Assembly: GCF_003054245.1 (NCBI RefSeq)
Contig: NZ_QBKR01000012.1
Coordinates: forward strand, 1-64,000
From: Melghirimyces profundicolus
Lineage (GTDB): Bacteria > Bacillota > Bacilli > Thermoactinomycetales > DSM-45169
DNA length: 64,000 bases
Reading direction: 5' to 3'
A program made the translations under genes and the position numbers. The notes below the pieces were generated by a model, which was given only the letters and a program-made list of their open reading frames with translations, was not told the DNA's origin and did not search any database. Shown here piece by piece: positions 33,021 through 41,506 of this stretch (positions are counted from its first letter, which is position 1; the number at the start of each line of letters is the position of its first letter).

Positions 33021-33662
33021 ATGAAGCACCGCAGTTTTTTTCACAGACGGTTGCACTCCCTGCTGGGTGTCATCCCAGTCGGCTTTTTTTTGGTTGAGCA
33101 TTTGATTACGAACCATGAAGCAACCAAAGGTGCCGCGGCTTATGTTGAGCAGGTGGAGTGGATCTGGGGCATCCCGTTCCTGCCGGTATTGGAGATCTTT
33201 TTTATCTTTCTTCCTCTCCTGTACCATGGTGTCTACGGGTTATACATCGCTTTCACGGCGGAGAACAATCTCTCGAACTTCAGTACTTTTCGGAACATCA
33301 TGTTTATGCTCCAGCGCGTAACCGGTGTCATCACGTTGATCTTCGTCACCACGCACGTATGGGAGACCCGGTTGAAAGTGGCGTTGTACGATTACAATGC
33401 CGAGCAGTTGACCAGCCTGACCGCGAACCTGTTGTCCGATCCATTGACCCAAGTATGGTATGCGATCGGGATCGTGGCGGCCGTGTTCCATTTCTCCAAC
33501 GGCATGTGGTCTTTCCTGGTATCCTGGGGGGTCACCGTCGGTCCCCGGGCCCAGCGGATTTCCTCCTATGTGTGGGCGGTCGTGTTTGTCCTGGTCAGCT
33601 ATGTCGGACTCCGGGCACTTTTCGCGTTCAGTGAACTTGCCAATCAATTGGCTCAGCGTTAG
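33021..33662 (+). CDS. sdhC: Succinate dehydrogenase cytochrome b558 subunit
   Basis: The membrane anchor of complex II. A 213-residue protein with five hydrophobic helices and His residues placed to bind two b-type haems (H near residues 28, 71, 115 and 158), as in the single-anchor B. subtilis SdhC (202 aa). It passes electrons to menaquinone. The RBS is poor (GGGGGGCAG). A 313-bp structured gap separates it from sdhA, much larger than in Bacillus. Confidence 0.93.
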   Translation: MKHRSFFHRRLHSLLGVIPVGFFLVEHLITNHEATKGAAAYVEQVEWIWGIPFLPVLEIFFIFLPLLYHGVYGLYIAFTAENNLSNFSTFRNIMFMLQRVTGVITLIFVTTHVWETRLKVALYDYNAEQLTSLTANLLSDPLTQVWYAIGIVAAVFHFSNGMWSFLVSWGVTVGPRAQRISSYVWAVVFVLVSYVGLRALFAFSELANQLAQR

Positions 33663-33975
33663 AAAGGGGCATTGCCATTGGGGGCTTGCAGAGCCACAAG
33701 CCCGGATCGGACCAACCTGAGCCCTGCGAGGGTTGCGTCAGGAGCGAATGGATCGGTACCATGGGATGCTTCCCCCGTCCCATGCTCTGCGTCGGGTGGT
33801 AAGGGTTCAGCCAATGCTGCCTGCACTTAAAACCGCTCCATCACCTTGGTGAGGGGATCTTTATCCCGCGAAAGCGGAGTGCGGTGAAAACCGCAAAGAA
33901 TGGGGGGCTGACGCCCCCGCCCATATTTCCTCCCCATGTCTCAAGACAGGGGTTTCCATATGGAGGTAGCGTGCG
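33663..33975 (+). other. Structured 313-bp gap between sdhC and sdhA
   Basis: Three consecutive hairpins can be drawn: GGGCTTG/CAAGCCC (33682-33703), CCTGA...CCCT-GCG-AGGG...TCAGG (about 33715-33741) and CATGGGA/TCCCATG (33759-33783). The 16-mer AATGCTGCCTGCACTT at 33813 also occurs in the repeat fragment at 19557. No ORF of note. It could be an RNA element or an old insertion. Confidence 0.45.
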
Positions 33976-35751
33976 ATGAAGAAAGAAAAAGTTATCATCG
34001 TCGGCGGCGGCCTCGCCGGTTTGATGGCCACCGTCAAAGTGGCCGAAGCGGGAGCCGACGTCGACCTGTTTTCGATCGTACCTGTCCGCCGTTCCCACTC
34101 CGTCTGTGCCCAGGGAGGTATTAACGGAGCAGTGAACACCAAAGGGGAAGGGGATTCCCCCTGGGAACACTTCGACGATACCATCTACGGCGGCGATTTT
34201 CTTGCCAATCAGCCCCCGGTTAAAGCGATGACGGAAGCGGCTCCGGGGATCATCTACCTGATGGACCGGATGGGCGTTCCCTTTAACCGGACGCCCGAGG
34301 GACTGTTGGATTTCCGCCGTTTTGGGGGAACCCGACATCACCGGACGGCCTTCGCCGGCGCCACAACGGGTCAGCAACTGCTGTATGCCCTCGATGAACA
34401 GGTGCGTCGCTGGGAAGTGGCGGGAAACGTTACTAAATACGAACACTGGGAGTTTTTGTCCATCGTTCAGGATGATGAAGGGCGCTGCCGCGGGATCGTC
34501 GCCCAGGACCGGCGCAGCATGGAGATTCGGGCGTTCCGCGCCGATGCGGTGATCATGGCTTCCGGCGGCCCGGGGATCATCTTCGGAAAATCGACCAACT
34601 CCATGATCAACACGGGAACGGCGGCCAGCGCCGTCTACCAGCAGGGCGCTTATTACGCCAACGGGGAATTCATCCAGGTGCACCCCACCGCCATCCCGGG
34701 GGATGACAAGCTGCGGCTGATGTCGGAATCTGCCCGGGGGGAAGGCGGACGCGTCTGGACCTATAAAGACGGAAAACCCTGGTACTTCCTGGAGGAAATG
34801 TACCCCGCCTACGGAAACCTGGTGCCGCGGGACATCGCCACCCGGGCCATCTTCAAGGTTTGTGTGGACATGAAACTGGGGATCAACGGGGAAAACATGG
34901 TATACCTCGACCTTTCCCACAAAGATCCCAAAGAGCTGGACATCAAACTGGGCGGCATCATCGAGATCTACGAGAAGTTCATGGGAGAAGATCCCCGCAA
35001 GGTTCCCATGAAGATCTTCCCGGCGGTTCACTACTCCATGGGCGGTCTCTGGGTGGACTTCAATCAGATGACCAACATCCCGGGACTGTTCGCCGCAGGC
35101 GAGTGTGAATACCAATACCACGGTGCCAACCGTCTGGGTGCCAACTCCCTTCTCTCCTGCATCTTCGGCGGAATGGTGGCCGGCCCCAACGCCCTGGAGT
35201 ACATCCGAGGGTTGGACAAGTCGGCGGAAGATCTCTCTTCCACCCTCTTTGAGGCCCAACAGAAGAAGGAGCAGGAAAAATACGACAACATCCTCAAGAT
35301 GGACGGGGACGAAAACCCGTATAAGCTGCACAAAGAGCTGGGTGAATGGATGACGGACAACGTGACCGTGGTCCGTTACAACGACCGTCTGAAGAAAACC
35401 GACGACAAGATCCAGGAATTGATGGAACGCTGGAAACGGATCAACGTCGGCGACACCAGCACTTGGAGCAACCAATCGGCCTCCTTCGTCCGCCAGTTGT
35501 GGAACATGCTGGAGCTGGCCCGGGTGATCACCCTCGGCGCCTACAATCGGAACGAAAGCCGCGGGGCCCATTACAAACCGGAATTCCCCGAACGGAACGA
35601 CGAAGAATGGTTGAAGACAACGAAGGCCAAATACACGGAAAACGGGCCGGCCTTCGAATACGAGGAAGTGGACACCTCCCTCATCAAGCCGCGCCCGCGC
35701 CGTTATGACGTGGCCAAACAAGCTGAAGAGAAGGGGGCGGAGAGCCAATGA
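33976..35751 (+). CDS. sdhA: Succinate dehydrogenase flavoprotein subunit
   Basis: Oxidises succinate to fumarate with covalently bound FAD. The 591-residue protein begins with the dinucleotide-binding GGGLAGL motif. It has RRSHSVCAQGGINGAVN (His that carries FAD), HPTAIPGDDKLRLMSESARGEGG (substrate site) and a C-terminal catalytic region LARVITLGAYNRNESRGAHYK. GGAGGTAG precedes the ATG. Its stop overlaps the sdhB start (ATGA). Confidence 0.97.
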   Translation: MKKEKVIIVGGGLAGLMATVKVAEAGADVDLFSIVPVRRSHSVCAQGGINGAVNTKGEGDSPWEHFDDTIYGGDFLANQPPVKAMTEAAPGIIYLMDRMGVPFNRTPEGLLDFRRFGGTRHHRTAFAGATTGQQLLYALDEQVRRWEVAGNVTKYEHWEFLSIVQDDEGRCRGIVAQDRRSMEIRAFRADAVIMASGGPGIIFGKSTNSMINTGTAASAVYQQGAYYANGEFIQVHPTAIPGDDKLRLMSESARGEGGRVWTYKDGKPWYFLEEMYPAYGNLVPRDIATRAIFKVCVDMKLGINGENMVYLDLSHKDPKELDIKLGGIIEIYEKFMGEDPRKVPMKIFPAVHYSMGGLWVDFNQMTNIPGLFAAGECEYQYHGANRLGANSLLSCIFGGMVAGPNALEYIRGLDKSAEDLSSTLFEAQQKKEQEKYDNILKMDGDENPYKLHKELGEWMTDNVTVVRYNDRLKKTDDKIQELMERWKRINVGDTSTWSNQSASFVRQLWNMLELARVITLGAYNRNESRGAHYKPEFPERNDEEWLKTTKAKYTENGPAFEYEEVDTSLIKPRPRRYDVAKQAEEKGAESQ

Positions 35752-36524
35752 GCGAACAGCAGACGATGACGGCGGACGAGAAAAAAACCGTTCGCTTCAT
35801 TATCACGCGTCAGGATTCTCCGGAGAGCGAACCTTATGAGGAAGAGTTCGAGCTGGAGTACCGCCCCAACATGACCGTGAACTCTTCCTTGATGGAGATT
35901 CAGCGCAATCCGGTCAATGCCAAGGGAGAACGGGTGTCTCCCGTCGCCTGGGAGGCCAACTGCCTGGAGGAGGTCTGCGGGGCCTGTTCCATGGTGATCA
36001 ACGGCACACCCCGTCAGGCTTGCTCCACCTTGGTCGATGAGCTGGAACAGCCGATCCGGGTACAGCCGATGAATACGTTCCCGGTGATGCGGGACATGGT
36101 GGTGGACCGGAACCGGATGTTTGATACGCTGAAACGGGTCAAGGCCTGGATTCCCATCGACGGGACCTATGATCTCGGTCCGGGGCCGCGGATGCCGGAA
36201 GTGGAACGGCAATGGCGGTACGAGTTGTCCAAGTGCATGACCTGCGGGGTTTGTGTGCAGGCTTGTCCGAATGTCAACTCCCGATCCAACTTTATCGGTC
36301 CTTTTGCCGTGGCACAGGTCGACCTTTTCAATTCCCATCCCACCGGGGCGATGAACAAGCACGAACGGACCGATGCCCTCTTGGAGGACGGCGGTCTGCA
36401 GGAGTGCGGGAACTCCCAGAACTGCGTGCAGGCTTGCCCCAAAGGAATCCCCTTGACAACGGCCATCGCCCGGATGAACCGGGAAGGAACCAAGCACATG
36501 TTCCGCAAATGGCTTTCCCGTTAA
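35748..36524 (+). CDS. sdhB: Succinate dehydrogenase iron-sulfur subunit
   Basis: A 258-residue Fe-S subunit that carries electrons from FAD to the membrane anchor. The N-terminal 2Fe-2S ferredoxin domain has the CLEEVCGACSM and RQAC ligands. The C-terminal domain has CMTCGVCVQACP and CGNSQNCVQACPKG for the 4Fe-4S and 3Fe-4S clusters. Translationally coupled to sdhA and followed by a strong terminator. Confidence 0.97.
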   Translation: MSEQQTMTADEKKTVRFIITRQDSPESEPYEEEFELEYRPNMTVNSSLMEIQRNPVNAKGERVSPVAWEANCLEEVCGACSMVINGTPRQACSTLVDELEQPIRVQPMNTFPVMRDMVVDRNRMFDTLKRVKAWIPIDGTYDLGPGPRMPEVERQWRYELSKCMTCGVCVQACPNVNSRSNFIGPFAVAQVDLFNSHPTGAMNKHERTDALLEDGGLQECGNSQNCVQACPKGIPLTTAIARMNREGTKHMFRKWLSR

Positions 36525-36544
36525 CGGCCGAAACAGCGAATACC

Positions 36545-36575
36545 AAGCACCCTCCGAAAGGAAGGGTGCTTTTTG
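36545..36575 (+). terminator. Terminator of sdhCAB
   Basis: AAGCACCCT / AGGGTGCTT stem followed by TTTG. Confidence 0.92.
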
Positions 36576-36613
36576 TTTTGTCTTTGGGCTCAAGGATGGA
36601 TCAGGGAGGTGGT

Positions 36614-36700
36614 ATGGTTGCAACCACCGGGCTGGATCCCAAAAGAACGATCATCCGGGAGTATGCCCGCTGCAGGACCGGGGAAAAAGAGAAGCCGTAG
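36614..36700 (+). CDS. Micro-protein, 28 aa (hypothetical)
   Basis: A 28-residue ORF (begins MVATTGLDPKRTIIREYARC) is preceded by GGGAGGTGGT, a good RBS, directly after the sdhB terminator. The peptide is hydrophilic with one Cys. It ends before the terminator of the convergent ypuA-like gene. It may be a chance ORF, but RBS, codon choice and position are favourable. Confidence 0.4.
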   Translation: MVATTGLDPKRTIIREYARCRTGEKEKP

Positions 36701-36727
36701 CAGGCAGTGATGACTCCGATCTTCATG

Positions 36728-36761
36728 AAAAAAACCGGCCGAAAGTTCCTTCGCCCGGTTT
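36728..36761 (-). terminator. Terminator of the ypuA-like gene
   Basis: On the minus strand AAACCGGGC ... GGCCGGTTT is followed by TTTTTC. Confidence 0.8.
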
Positions 36762-36773
36762 CATCTCATTTCC

Positions 36774-37658
36774 TCAGGATGAGAAGGCTTTTTTCAGTGA
36801 ATCAATCAGTTCGGCCAGCCAAGTAAACAGCTTGTCGAGGAAGCTTTTCGCCTCTTCGGAGTTGACCACCTGATCCAGGTTTCTCTTCAGCTGGTCCAAC
36901 TGGCTGCTCAGGCTGTCCCAGTCGATGTTCAGCTCCGAAAATTTGACCATCAGATTGGTGATCCGTTCGATGTCTTGGTCGTTCAGGTTGATGTTCATGT
37001 CTCCGGCCACGTTGACAATGATGTCGCGCACTTCTTTCGCGGATTGAGGTTGTTCCTGGGCGATTTCATCCTTGACCCGGTTCATGAATTCGACAGCCTT
37101 CTCTTTGTCTCCGATGGATTGACCCAGCTCGGAGGTCCGGACCATCTCTTCATTGGCGACCTGTTTTTGTTCTTCTGTGATGTTCTTGCCGGCGGCCGCT
37201 TCAAAAGCTTTCAGGATTCCCGTCAATCCCGCGGTTCCGGAGACTTCCATCGGTGCCGTGACATACACCTCTGCATCTTTCACCCCGGCCGTGACCAGGG
37301 CGTTGGCATACATCTGATCGGTGATGGTGCTGATATTGTTGGTTTCGACCTGAATGCCGGACCCTTTTTCCGTCAGGGTGATTTTTGCGGAGGAAAGGGC
37401 GCGGCTACCGATGGTGGCCTCATCCAGGTATTGGCCCAGGTAGCGGTGCTCCTCTTCGTTGGTGACCGTGATCTGTTTCACGTTGTTGTCGACATTCATC
37501 TCTTGAAGGATCTGTTCCTTTTGCTGGGGGGTCAGATCCTGCCCGAGCGTCACCACCGTCTCACCCGTCACAGCATCGGCGAAGGCGGTGCTTGGAACGG
37601 CAACGGCAAAAAGGAAAAGGCCGATGAGTGCCCACAGGGATTTGTTTTTCTTTTTCAT
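36774..37658 (-). CDS. ypuA: DUF1002 (YpuA-like) secreted protein
   Basis: A 294-residue protein of uncharacterised family DUF1002, similar in length to B. subtilis YpuA. A signal peptide is present (MKKKNKSLWALIGLFLFAVA, cleavage near AFADA, residues 26-28). The family opening GETVVTLGQDLTPQQKEQIL is followed by the conserved ITVTNEEEHRYLG and KITLTEKGSGIQVETNNI. The C-terminus is helical. ATG 37658 is preceded by AAAGGGGG; the reading from 37772 starts in a terminator. The export signal places it outside the membrane. Role unknown. Confidence 0.85.
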   Translation of the reverse strand: MKKKNKSLWALIGLFLFAVAVPSTAFADAVTGETVVTLGQDLTPQQKEQILQEMNVDNNVKQITVTNEEEHRYLGQYLDEATIGSRALSSAKITLTEKGSGIQVETNNISTITDQMYANALVTAGVKDAEVYVTAPMEVSGTAGLTGILKAFEAAAGKNITEEQKQVANEEMVRTSELGQSIGDKEKAVEFMNRVKDEIAQEQPQSAKEVRDIIVNVAGDMNINLNDQDIERITNLMVKFSELNIDWDSLSSQLDQLKRNLDQVVNSEEAKSFLDKLFTWLAELIDSLKKAFSS

Positions 37659-37730
37659 TTCCGAAAACCCCCTTTCACCCATATATAGACGATGATAAGG
37701 ATCGGAATGTTTCATCGGATGAGCTGGATG

Positions 37731-37770
37731 AAAAAGGGGCTGCTGACGATCCATCATTGTCAGCAGCCCC
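37731..37770 (-). terminator. Terminator of the fumarase gene
   Basis: On the minus strand GGGGCTGCTGAC ... GTCAGCAGCCCC is followed by TTTTT. Confidence 0.95.
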
Positions 37771-37778
37771 AAACCGCT

Positions 37779-39317
37779 TCAGGCGAAGACTTTTTCCCTG
37801 AATTGGGCCAGCCGTTCCAGGGAATCCAGTTCGACATCCTTGTGAAGGCTGTTGCCGTGTGCGTCCATGGTGACGATGGCGGCGAAGTTCTTCACCCTGA
37901 GGTGCCACATCGCTTCCGGAACCCCGAATTCCATGAAGTGAACGCCTTCGACCCCTGTGATGCAATCGGCGTAGTACTGGGCGGCGCCGCCGATGGCATT
38001 CAGATAGACGGCGCCGTGTTCCTTCAGGCCTTCCAGGGTGCGGGCGCCCATGCCGCCTTTACCGATCACGGCACGGATGCCGAACTTTTTGATGATATCG
38101 GCCTGGTAGGGTTCTTCCCGAATGCTGGTGGTGGGGCCCGCCGCCTTGACCTCCCAGTTTCCATCCTTGTCTTTCAGCATCACCGGGCCGCAGTGATAGA
38201 TGACACCGCCTTCCAGATCGACGGGAGCATCGTGGTCGATCAGGTATTTGTGGAGCGCGTCCCGGCCGGTGTGAATCAGCCCGTCCAGAATCACCACATC
38301 CCCGACCGAGAGGTTTCGGATGTCTTCTTCGGAGATGGGGGGCGTCAACCGGACTTCCCGCGTGGACGAGGCGGGAGCTTCCTGTTTCGGCTCGGACACC
38401 GTGACGGATTCAAACTTGGGTTCGTCCTTATAGAGCCAACGGTTGATGTTTCCCGTTTTCGGGTCGATGCTCACTCCTTGACGGCGAAACGCCCAGCAGT
38501 TGTATGCCACCGAGACGTAGAAGCTGGCCGGAATCCGGTGCATGGATCCGATTTTGCAGCCGAGGAGGGTGGTGTTTCCGCCGAAGCCCATGGTGCCGAT
38601 GCTGAGCTTGTTGGCGTTTTCCATGATGTAGTCCTCCAGGCGGGCCAGATCCGGATGGGGATTGGTGTCATCCGCTTTGCGGAAGAGTTGCTTTTTCGCC
38701 AATTCATAACCGGTGGTCCGGTCGCCTCCGATTCCCACACCGATGAAACCGGCGCTGCACCCCTGACCTTGGGCCTGATAAACGCTGTGGATGATGCACT
38801 TTCGGATGCCGTCGAGATCCCGTCCGGCCCGGCCCAGTCCTTCCAGTTCACAGGGGAGGCTGTATTGGATGTTTTTGTTTTCACAGCCGCCCCCTTTTAA
38901 GATCAGACGGACATCGATCTCGTCTTTGTCCCACTGTTCATAGTGGATGACCGGAACGCCTTCGCCCAAGTTGTCTCCGCTGTTCTCGCCGGTCAGGGAA
39001 TCGACGGAGTTGGGGCGGAGTTTTCCGGTGCGGGTCGCTTCCACGACGGCTTCCCGGATCGCCTGCGTCATCTTCAGTTGGTTGACGCCGACGGGAACAT
39101 GAATATAGAAGGTGGGCATGCCCGTATCCTGGCAGATGGGGGAGACATTCTCCTCCGCCATTTGGATGTTGTCGGAGATGGTGGACAGGGCCAACGCAGC
39201 CCGTGTCCCGGCATTCTCCCGTTCTTTCGCATTCCGGATGGCTGCGCGGACATCCGGGGGGAGGTTGGTGGAGGTTTCCGTGATTAACTCCAGGATCGAT
39301 TCTTTTAATGATTCCAT
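37779..39317 (-). CDS. Class I (iron-sulfur) fumarate hydratase
   Basis: Converts fumarate to malate in the TCA cycle with an oxygen-sensitive [4Fe-4S] cluster. The 512-residue single chain fuses the alpha (about 1-285: ICQDTGMPTFYIHVPVG, GGGCENKN, GQGCSAGFIGVGIGG) and beta (about 325-505: GDVVILDGLIHTGRDALHKYL, HCGPVM, GKGGMG, HFMEFGVPEAMW) domains. Three Cys (QDTG-adjacent Cys, GGGCEN, QGCSAG) match cluster ligands. AAAGGAG lies 11 nt upstream. It lies just after sdhCAB on the other strand. B. subtilis uses class II FumC; no fumC is visible here. Confidence 0.93.
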   Translation of the reverse strand: MESLKESILELITETSTNLPPDVRAAIRNAKERENAGTRAALALSTISDNIQMAEENVSPICQDTGMPTFYIHVPVGVNQLKMTQAIREAVVEATRTGKLRPNSVDSLTGENSGDNLGEGVPVIHYEQWDKDEIDVRLILKGGGCENKNIQYSLPCELEGLGRAGRDLDGIRKCIIHSVYQAQGQGCSAGFIGVGIGGDRTTGYELAKKQLFRKADDTNPHPDLARLEDYIMENANKLSIGTMGFGGNTTLLGCKIGSMHRIPASFYVSVAYNCWAFRRQGVSIDPKTGNINRWLYKDEPKFESVTVSEPKQEAPASSTREVRLTPPISEEDIRNLSVGDVVILDGLIHTGRDALHKYLIDHDAPVDLEGGVIYHCGPVMLKDKDGNWEVKAAGPTTSIREEPYQADIIKKFGIRAVIGKGGMGARTLEGLKEHGAVYLNAIGGAAQYYADCITGVEGVHFMEFGVPEAMWHLRVKNFAAIVTMDAHGNSLHKDVELDSLERLAQFREKVFA

Positions 39318-39375
39318 GGGACCAACAAACTCCTTTGTGTCAGGTTCCTCTCACCTCCCATTATACAGAAAGAAT

Positions 39376-39402
39376 GAGCCCGGGAACACGGGGTTCCCGG
39401 GC
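39376..39402 (-). terminator. Terminator of the zinc-ribbon gene
   Basis: GCCCGGGAAC / GTTCCCGGGC stem; on the minus strand it is followed by TCATTCTTTCTG, a modest T-run. Confidence 0.75.
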
Positions 39403-39429
39403 ATCGATCGACGGACGGAAAATCGGGGA

Positions 39430-39684
39430 TCAAAGGCAGGGCTCCCCGGTCCCCCGGCGGGCCGTTTTGATAAAGCGTTCCTCCGGGTCGATGACACCGC
39501 AAACCCCGCATTGGACCCGGCGGCTTTCTCCCCGGTAAGGGGCCTGGAGGGGGTCGCTATCGTCCACTTCTTCCACAATCTCTCCGGTTCGCGGATCTTT
39601 TTTCACGGGGTGGACCACCTGTTCAATCAGATTGAAGCGGCTTCGGTTGGTTCCGCAGGCGGGGCACAGATAGGGGTTATCCAT
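39430..39684 (-). CDS. Zinc-ribbon-like small protein (hypothetical)
   Basis: An 84-residue protein with two CxxC knuckles, CPAC near residue 7 and CGVC near residue 60, that could bind one zinc ion. An acidic middle separates them (KKDPRTGEIVEEVDDSDPL). AGGAGGTG lies 6 nt upstream of ATG 39684. No DNA- or RNA-binding fold is identifiable beyond the knuckles. It lies upstream of, and co-directional with, the fumarase gene, with a terminator between. Confidence 0.7.
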   Translation of the reverse strand: MDNPYLCPACGTNRSRFNLIEQVVHPVKKDPRTGEIVEEVDDSDPLQAPYRGESRRVQCGVCGVIDPEERFIKTARRGTGEPCL

Positions 39685-39822
39685 GGCTGACACCTCCTGG
39701 GCACAGTTTTCCCCCTATCAGCGATCTCATGTGCACCCTGTCTCACAAAAGGAGAAAACGCTGACGGGGAAGAAGAACAGGAGGGGAATCCAGTGAAATA
39801 CAAATAGAAAGGGGACAGGGAG

Positions 39823-41469
39823 TTGGAGAACGGAGCACGATCCTTTCTGCAAGAAACGCTGCCCGCCATCCGCGAAATGGAACAGAAGCTGGCCGAAACC
39901 CACTGGAAGGCGTCGACCACGGGAAACCGGGAATTTGAGGCGGAATACGCCCGGCTCCTCAAGGAGAAAAGGGAGTTTCTGGCCGACGCGGAGCGCCTCA
40001 AGAGGTTGGAAGAGATCCGGAAGGAACCGCCGGAAGATCCCCTCTTGGCACGGCAGCTCGACCTTTTGTACCGGGAATTCGCCGCCTGTCGGATGGAACC
40101 GGATGAGATCGAAAAGCTGGTGGAGATGGAAACGGAGATCGAAAGCACCTTCGTCCATTTCAGAGCCGATTACGGGGGAAAGAAAGTTTCCGACAATGAG
40201 CTGAAGAACCTCCTTCGGACGGAATGGGACCCCTACAAACGGAAAGCCGCATGGAAGGCCGGCAAACAGGTGGGGGAAGTGGTCGCCGGGAACATCCGTG
40301 AGCTGGCCAAGCTCCGAAACCGGATCGCCCGAAAGAGCGGGTATCCCAATTTTTACGATATGCTCCTTCAATTCAACGAGATCGATCAGGGAGAACTTTT
40401 TCGGGTGTTGGAACGGTTGAAGGAAGAGACCGATCTTCCTTTTTCCCAAGTGAAGGCGGAACTGGACAAGGCCGTGGCACGGCCGTATGATTTTCTGCGT
40501 CCGGAAGGGGTCCGCCCCTGGCACTATACCGACCCTTTTTTCCAACACGCCGATCCCATATTCGGGGTGGACACGGACGAGTGGTTACGGGAGTGGAAGC
40601 TGGAGGAGTTGGCGAACCGGACCTTCCGGGAGATGGGGCTGGAAACCGAAGAGGTCCTACGCCGGAGCGACCTATACGAGCGGGAGGGAAAATCCCGGCA
40701 TGCCTTCTGCCTCGATATCGACCGGGAGGGGGACACCCGGATCCTGTGCAATCTTCGGCCCGATGCTTCCGGGTTGGAGACGTTGCTCCATGAGCTGGGT
40801 CACGCCGTTTACGATCAGTACCACGATCCGGATCTTCCCTGGCTGTTGAGACAACCGGCCCATATCGCCGCCACCGAGGCGATTGCCATGCTGACGGGCC
40901 GCATGACGAAGGTGCCGGCTTGGTGGGAACGGGTGGTGGGGGTGTCCTCCGACGAACTGGACAAGATGAGGGGGGAACTGGAAAAACAGGCGGTGCTGGA
41001 CAGGCTGGTCTTCATCCGGTGGAGTCTGGTGATGGTTTATTTTGAACGGGATCTGTATGCTGACCCTGACCGGGACTTGGATACGCTCTGGTGGGATTAT
41101 GTGGAACAGTTTCAGTTCGTGCCGCGGCCTGAAGGACGAAAAGCCCCTGACTGGGCGGCCGAGATTCATCTCGGAACCGCGCCGGTCCACTATCAGAACG
41201 ATCTCTTGGGGGAATTGATCGCCTCACAAATTCTGGAGGCGATGAAGAAAACCTTTCCCGGGGCGGAACATCCGCTGGTGAACAACCCGGAAGCGGGCGA
41301 ATATCTGAAAAAACGGATCTTCCAACCGGGAGCAAGGGAATCCTGGCAATCGATCCTGGAGAAGGCGACGGGGGAAAAGCTGAATCCGGGCCCTTTCCTC
41401 CGGCACTGCGTACTGGAAGTGAAGGAAGAAAAAAGGCCCGGGAAACCCTCCCGTCCCGCCAAAAAATGA
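39823..41469 (+). CDS. M2/M3-type zinc metallopeptidase
   Basis: A 548-residue all-helical gluzincin with the active site HELGHAVYD (HELGH about residues 323-327) and a downstream Glu zinc ligand in the PAHIAATEAIAMLTG segment. The fold and size fit the M2 (peptidyl-dipeptidase/ACE-like) and M3 oligopeptidase group of bacteria. No signal peptide, so it is probably a cytosolic oligopeptidase. The TTG at 39823, 8 nt after GAAAGGGG, is the start used. It shares a bidirectional terminator with the next gene. Confidence 0.85.
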   Translation: MENGARSFLQETLPAIREMEQKLAETHWKASTTGNREFEAEYARLLKEKREFLADAERLKRLEEIRKEPPEDPLLARQLDLLYREFAACRMEPDEIEKLVEMETEIESTFVHFRADYGGKKVSDNELKNLLRTEWDPYKRKAAWKAGKQVGEVVAGNIRELAKLRNRIARKSGYPNFYDMLLQFNEIDQGELFRVLERLKEETDLPFSQVKAELDKAVARPYDFLRPEGVRPWHYTDPFFQHADPIFGVDTDEWLREWKLEELANRTFREMGLETEEVLRRSDLYEREGKSRHAFCLDIDREGDTRILCNLRPDASGLETLLHELGHAVYDQYHDPDLPWLLRQPAHIAATEAIAMLTGRMTKVPAWWERVVGVSSDELDKMRGELEKQAVLDRLVFIRWSLVMVYFERDLYADPDRDLDTLWWDYVEQFQFVPRPEGRKAPDWAAEIHLGTAPVHYQNDLLGELIASQILEAMKKTFPGAEHPLVNNPEAGEYLKKRIFQPGARESWQSILEKATGEKLNPGPFLRHCVLEVKEEKRPGKPSRPAKK

Positions 41470-41471
41470 AC

Positions 41472-41506
41472 AGAATGACCCCCGCCGTCGGGCGGGGGTC
41501 ATTCTT
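41472..41506. terminator. Bidirectional terminator
   Basis: GAATGACCCCCGCC / GGCGGGGGTCATTC stem with TTTCTC on the plus side, between two convergent genes. It overlaps the last codons of the minus-strand gene. Confidence 0.8.

Noticed and set aside
33841-35748. 635-codon minus-strand ORF opposite sdhA
   Set aside because: A shadow of sdhA, which carries all catalytic motifs; no RBS or homology is visible for the antisense frame.
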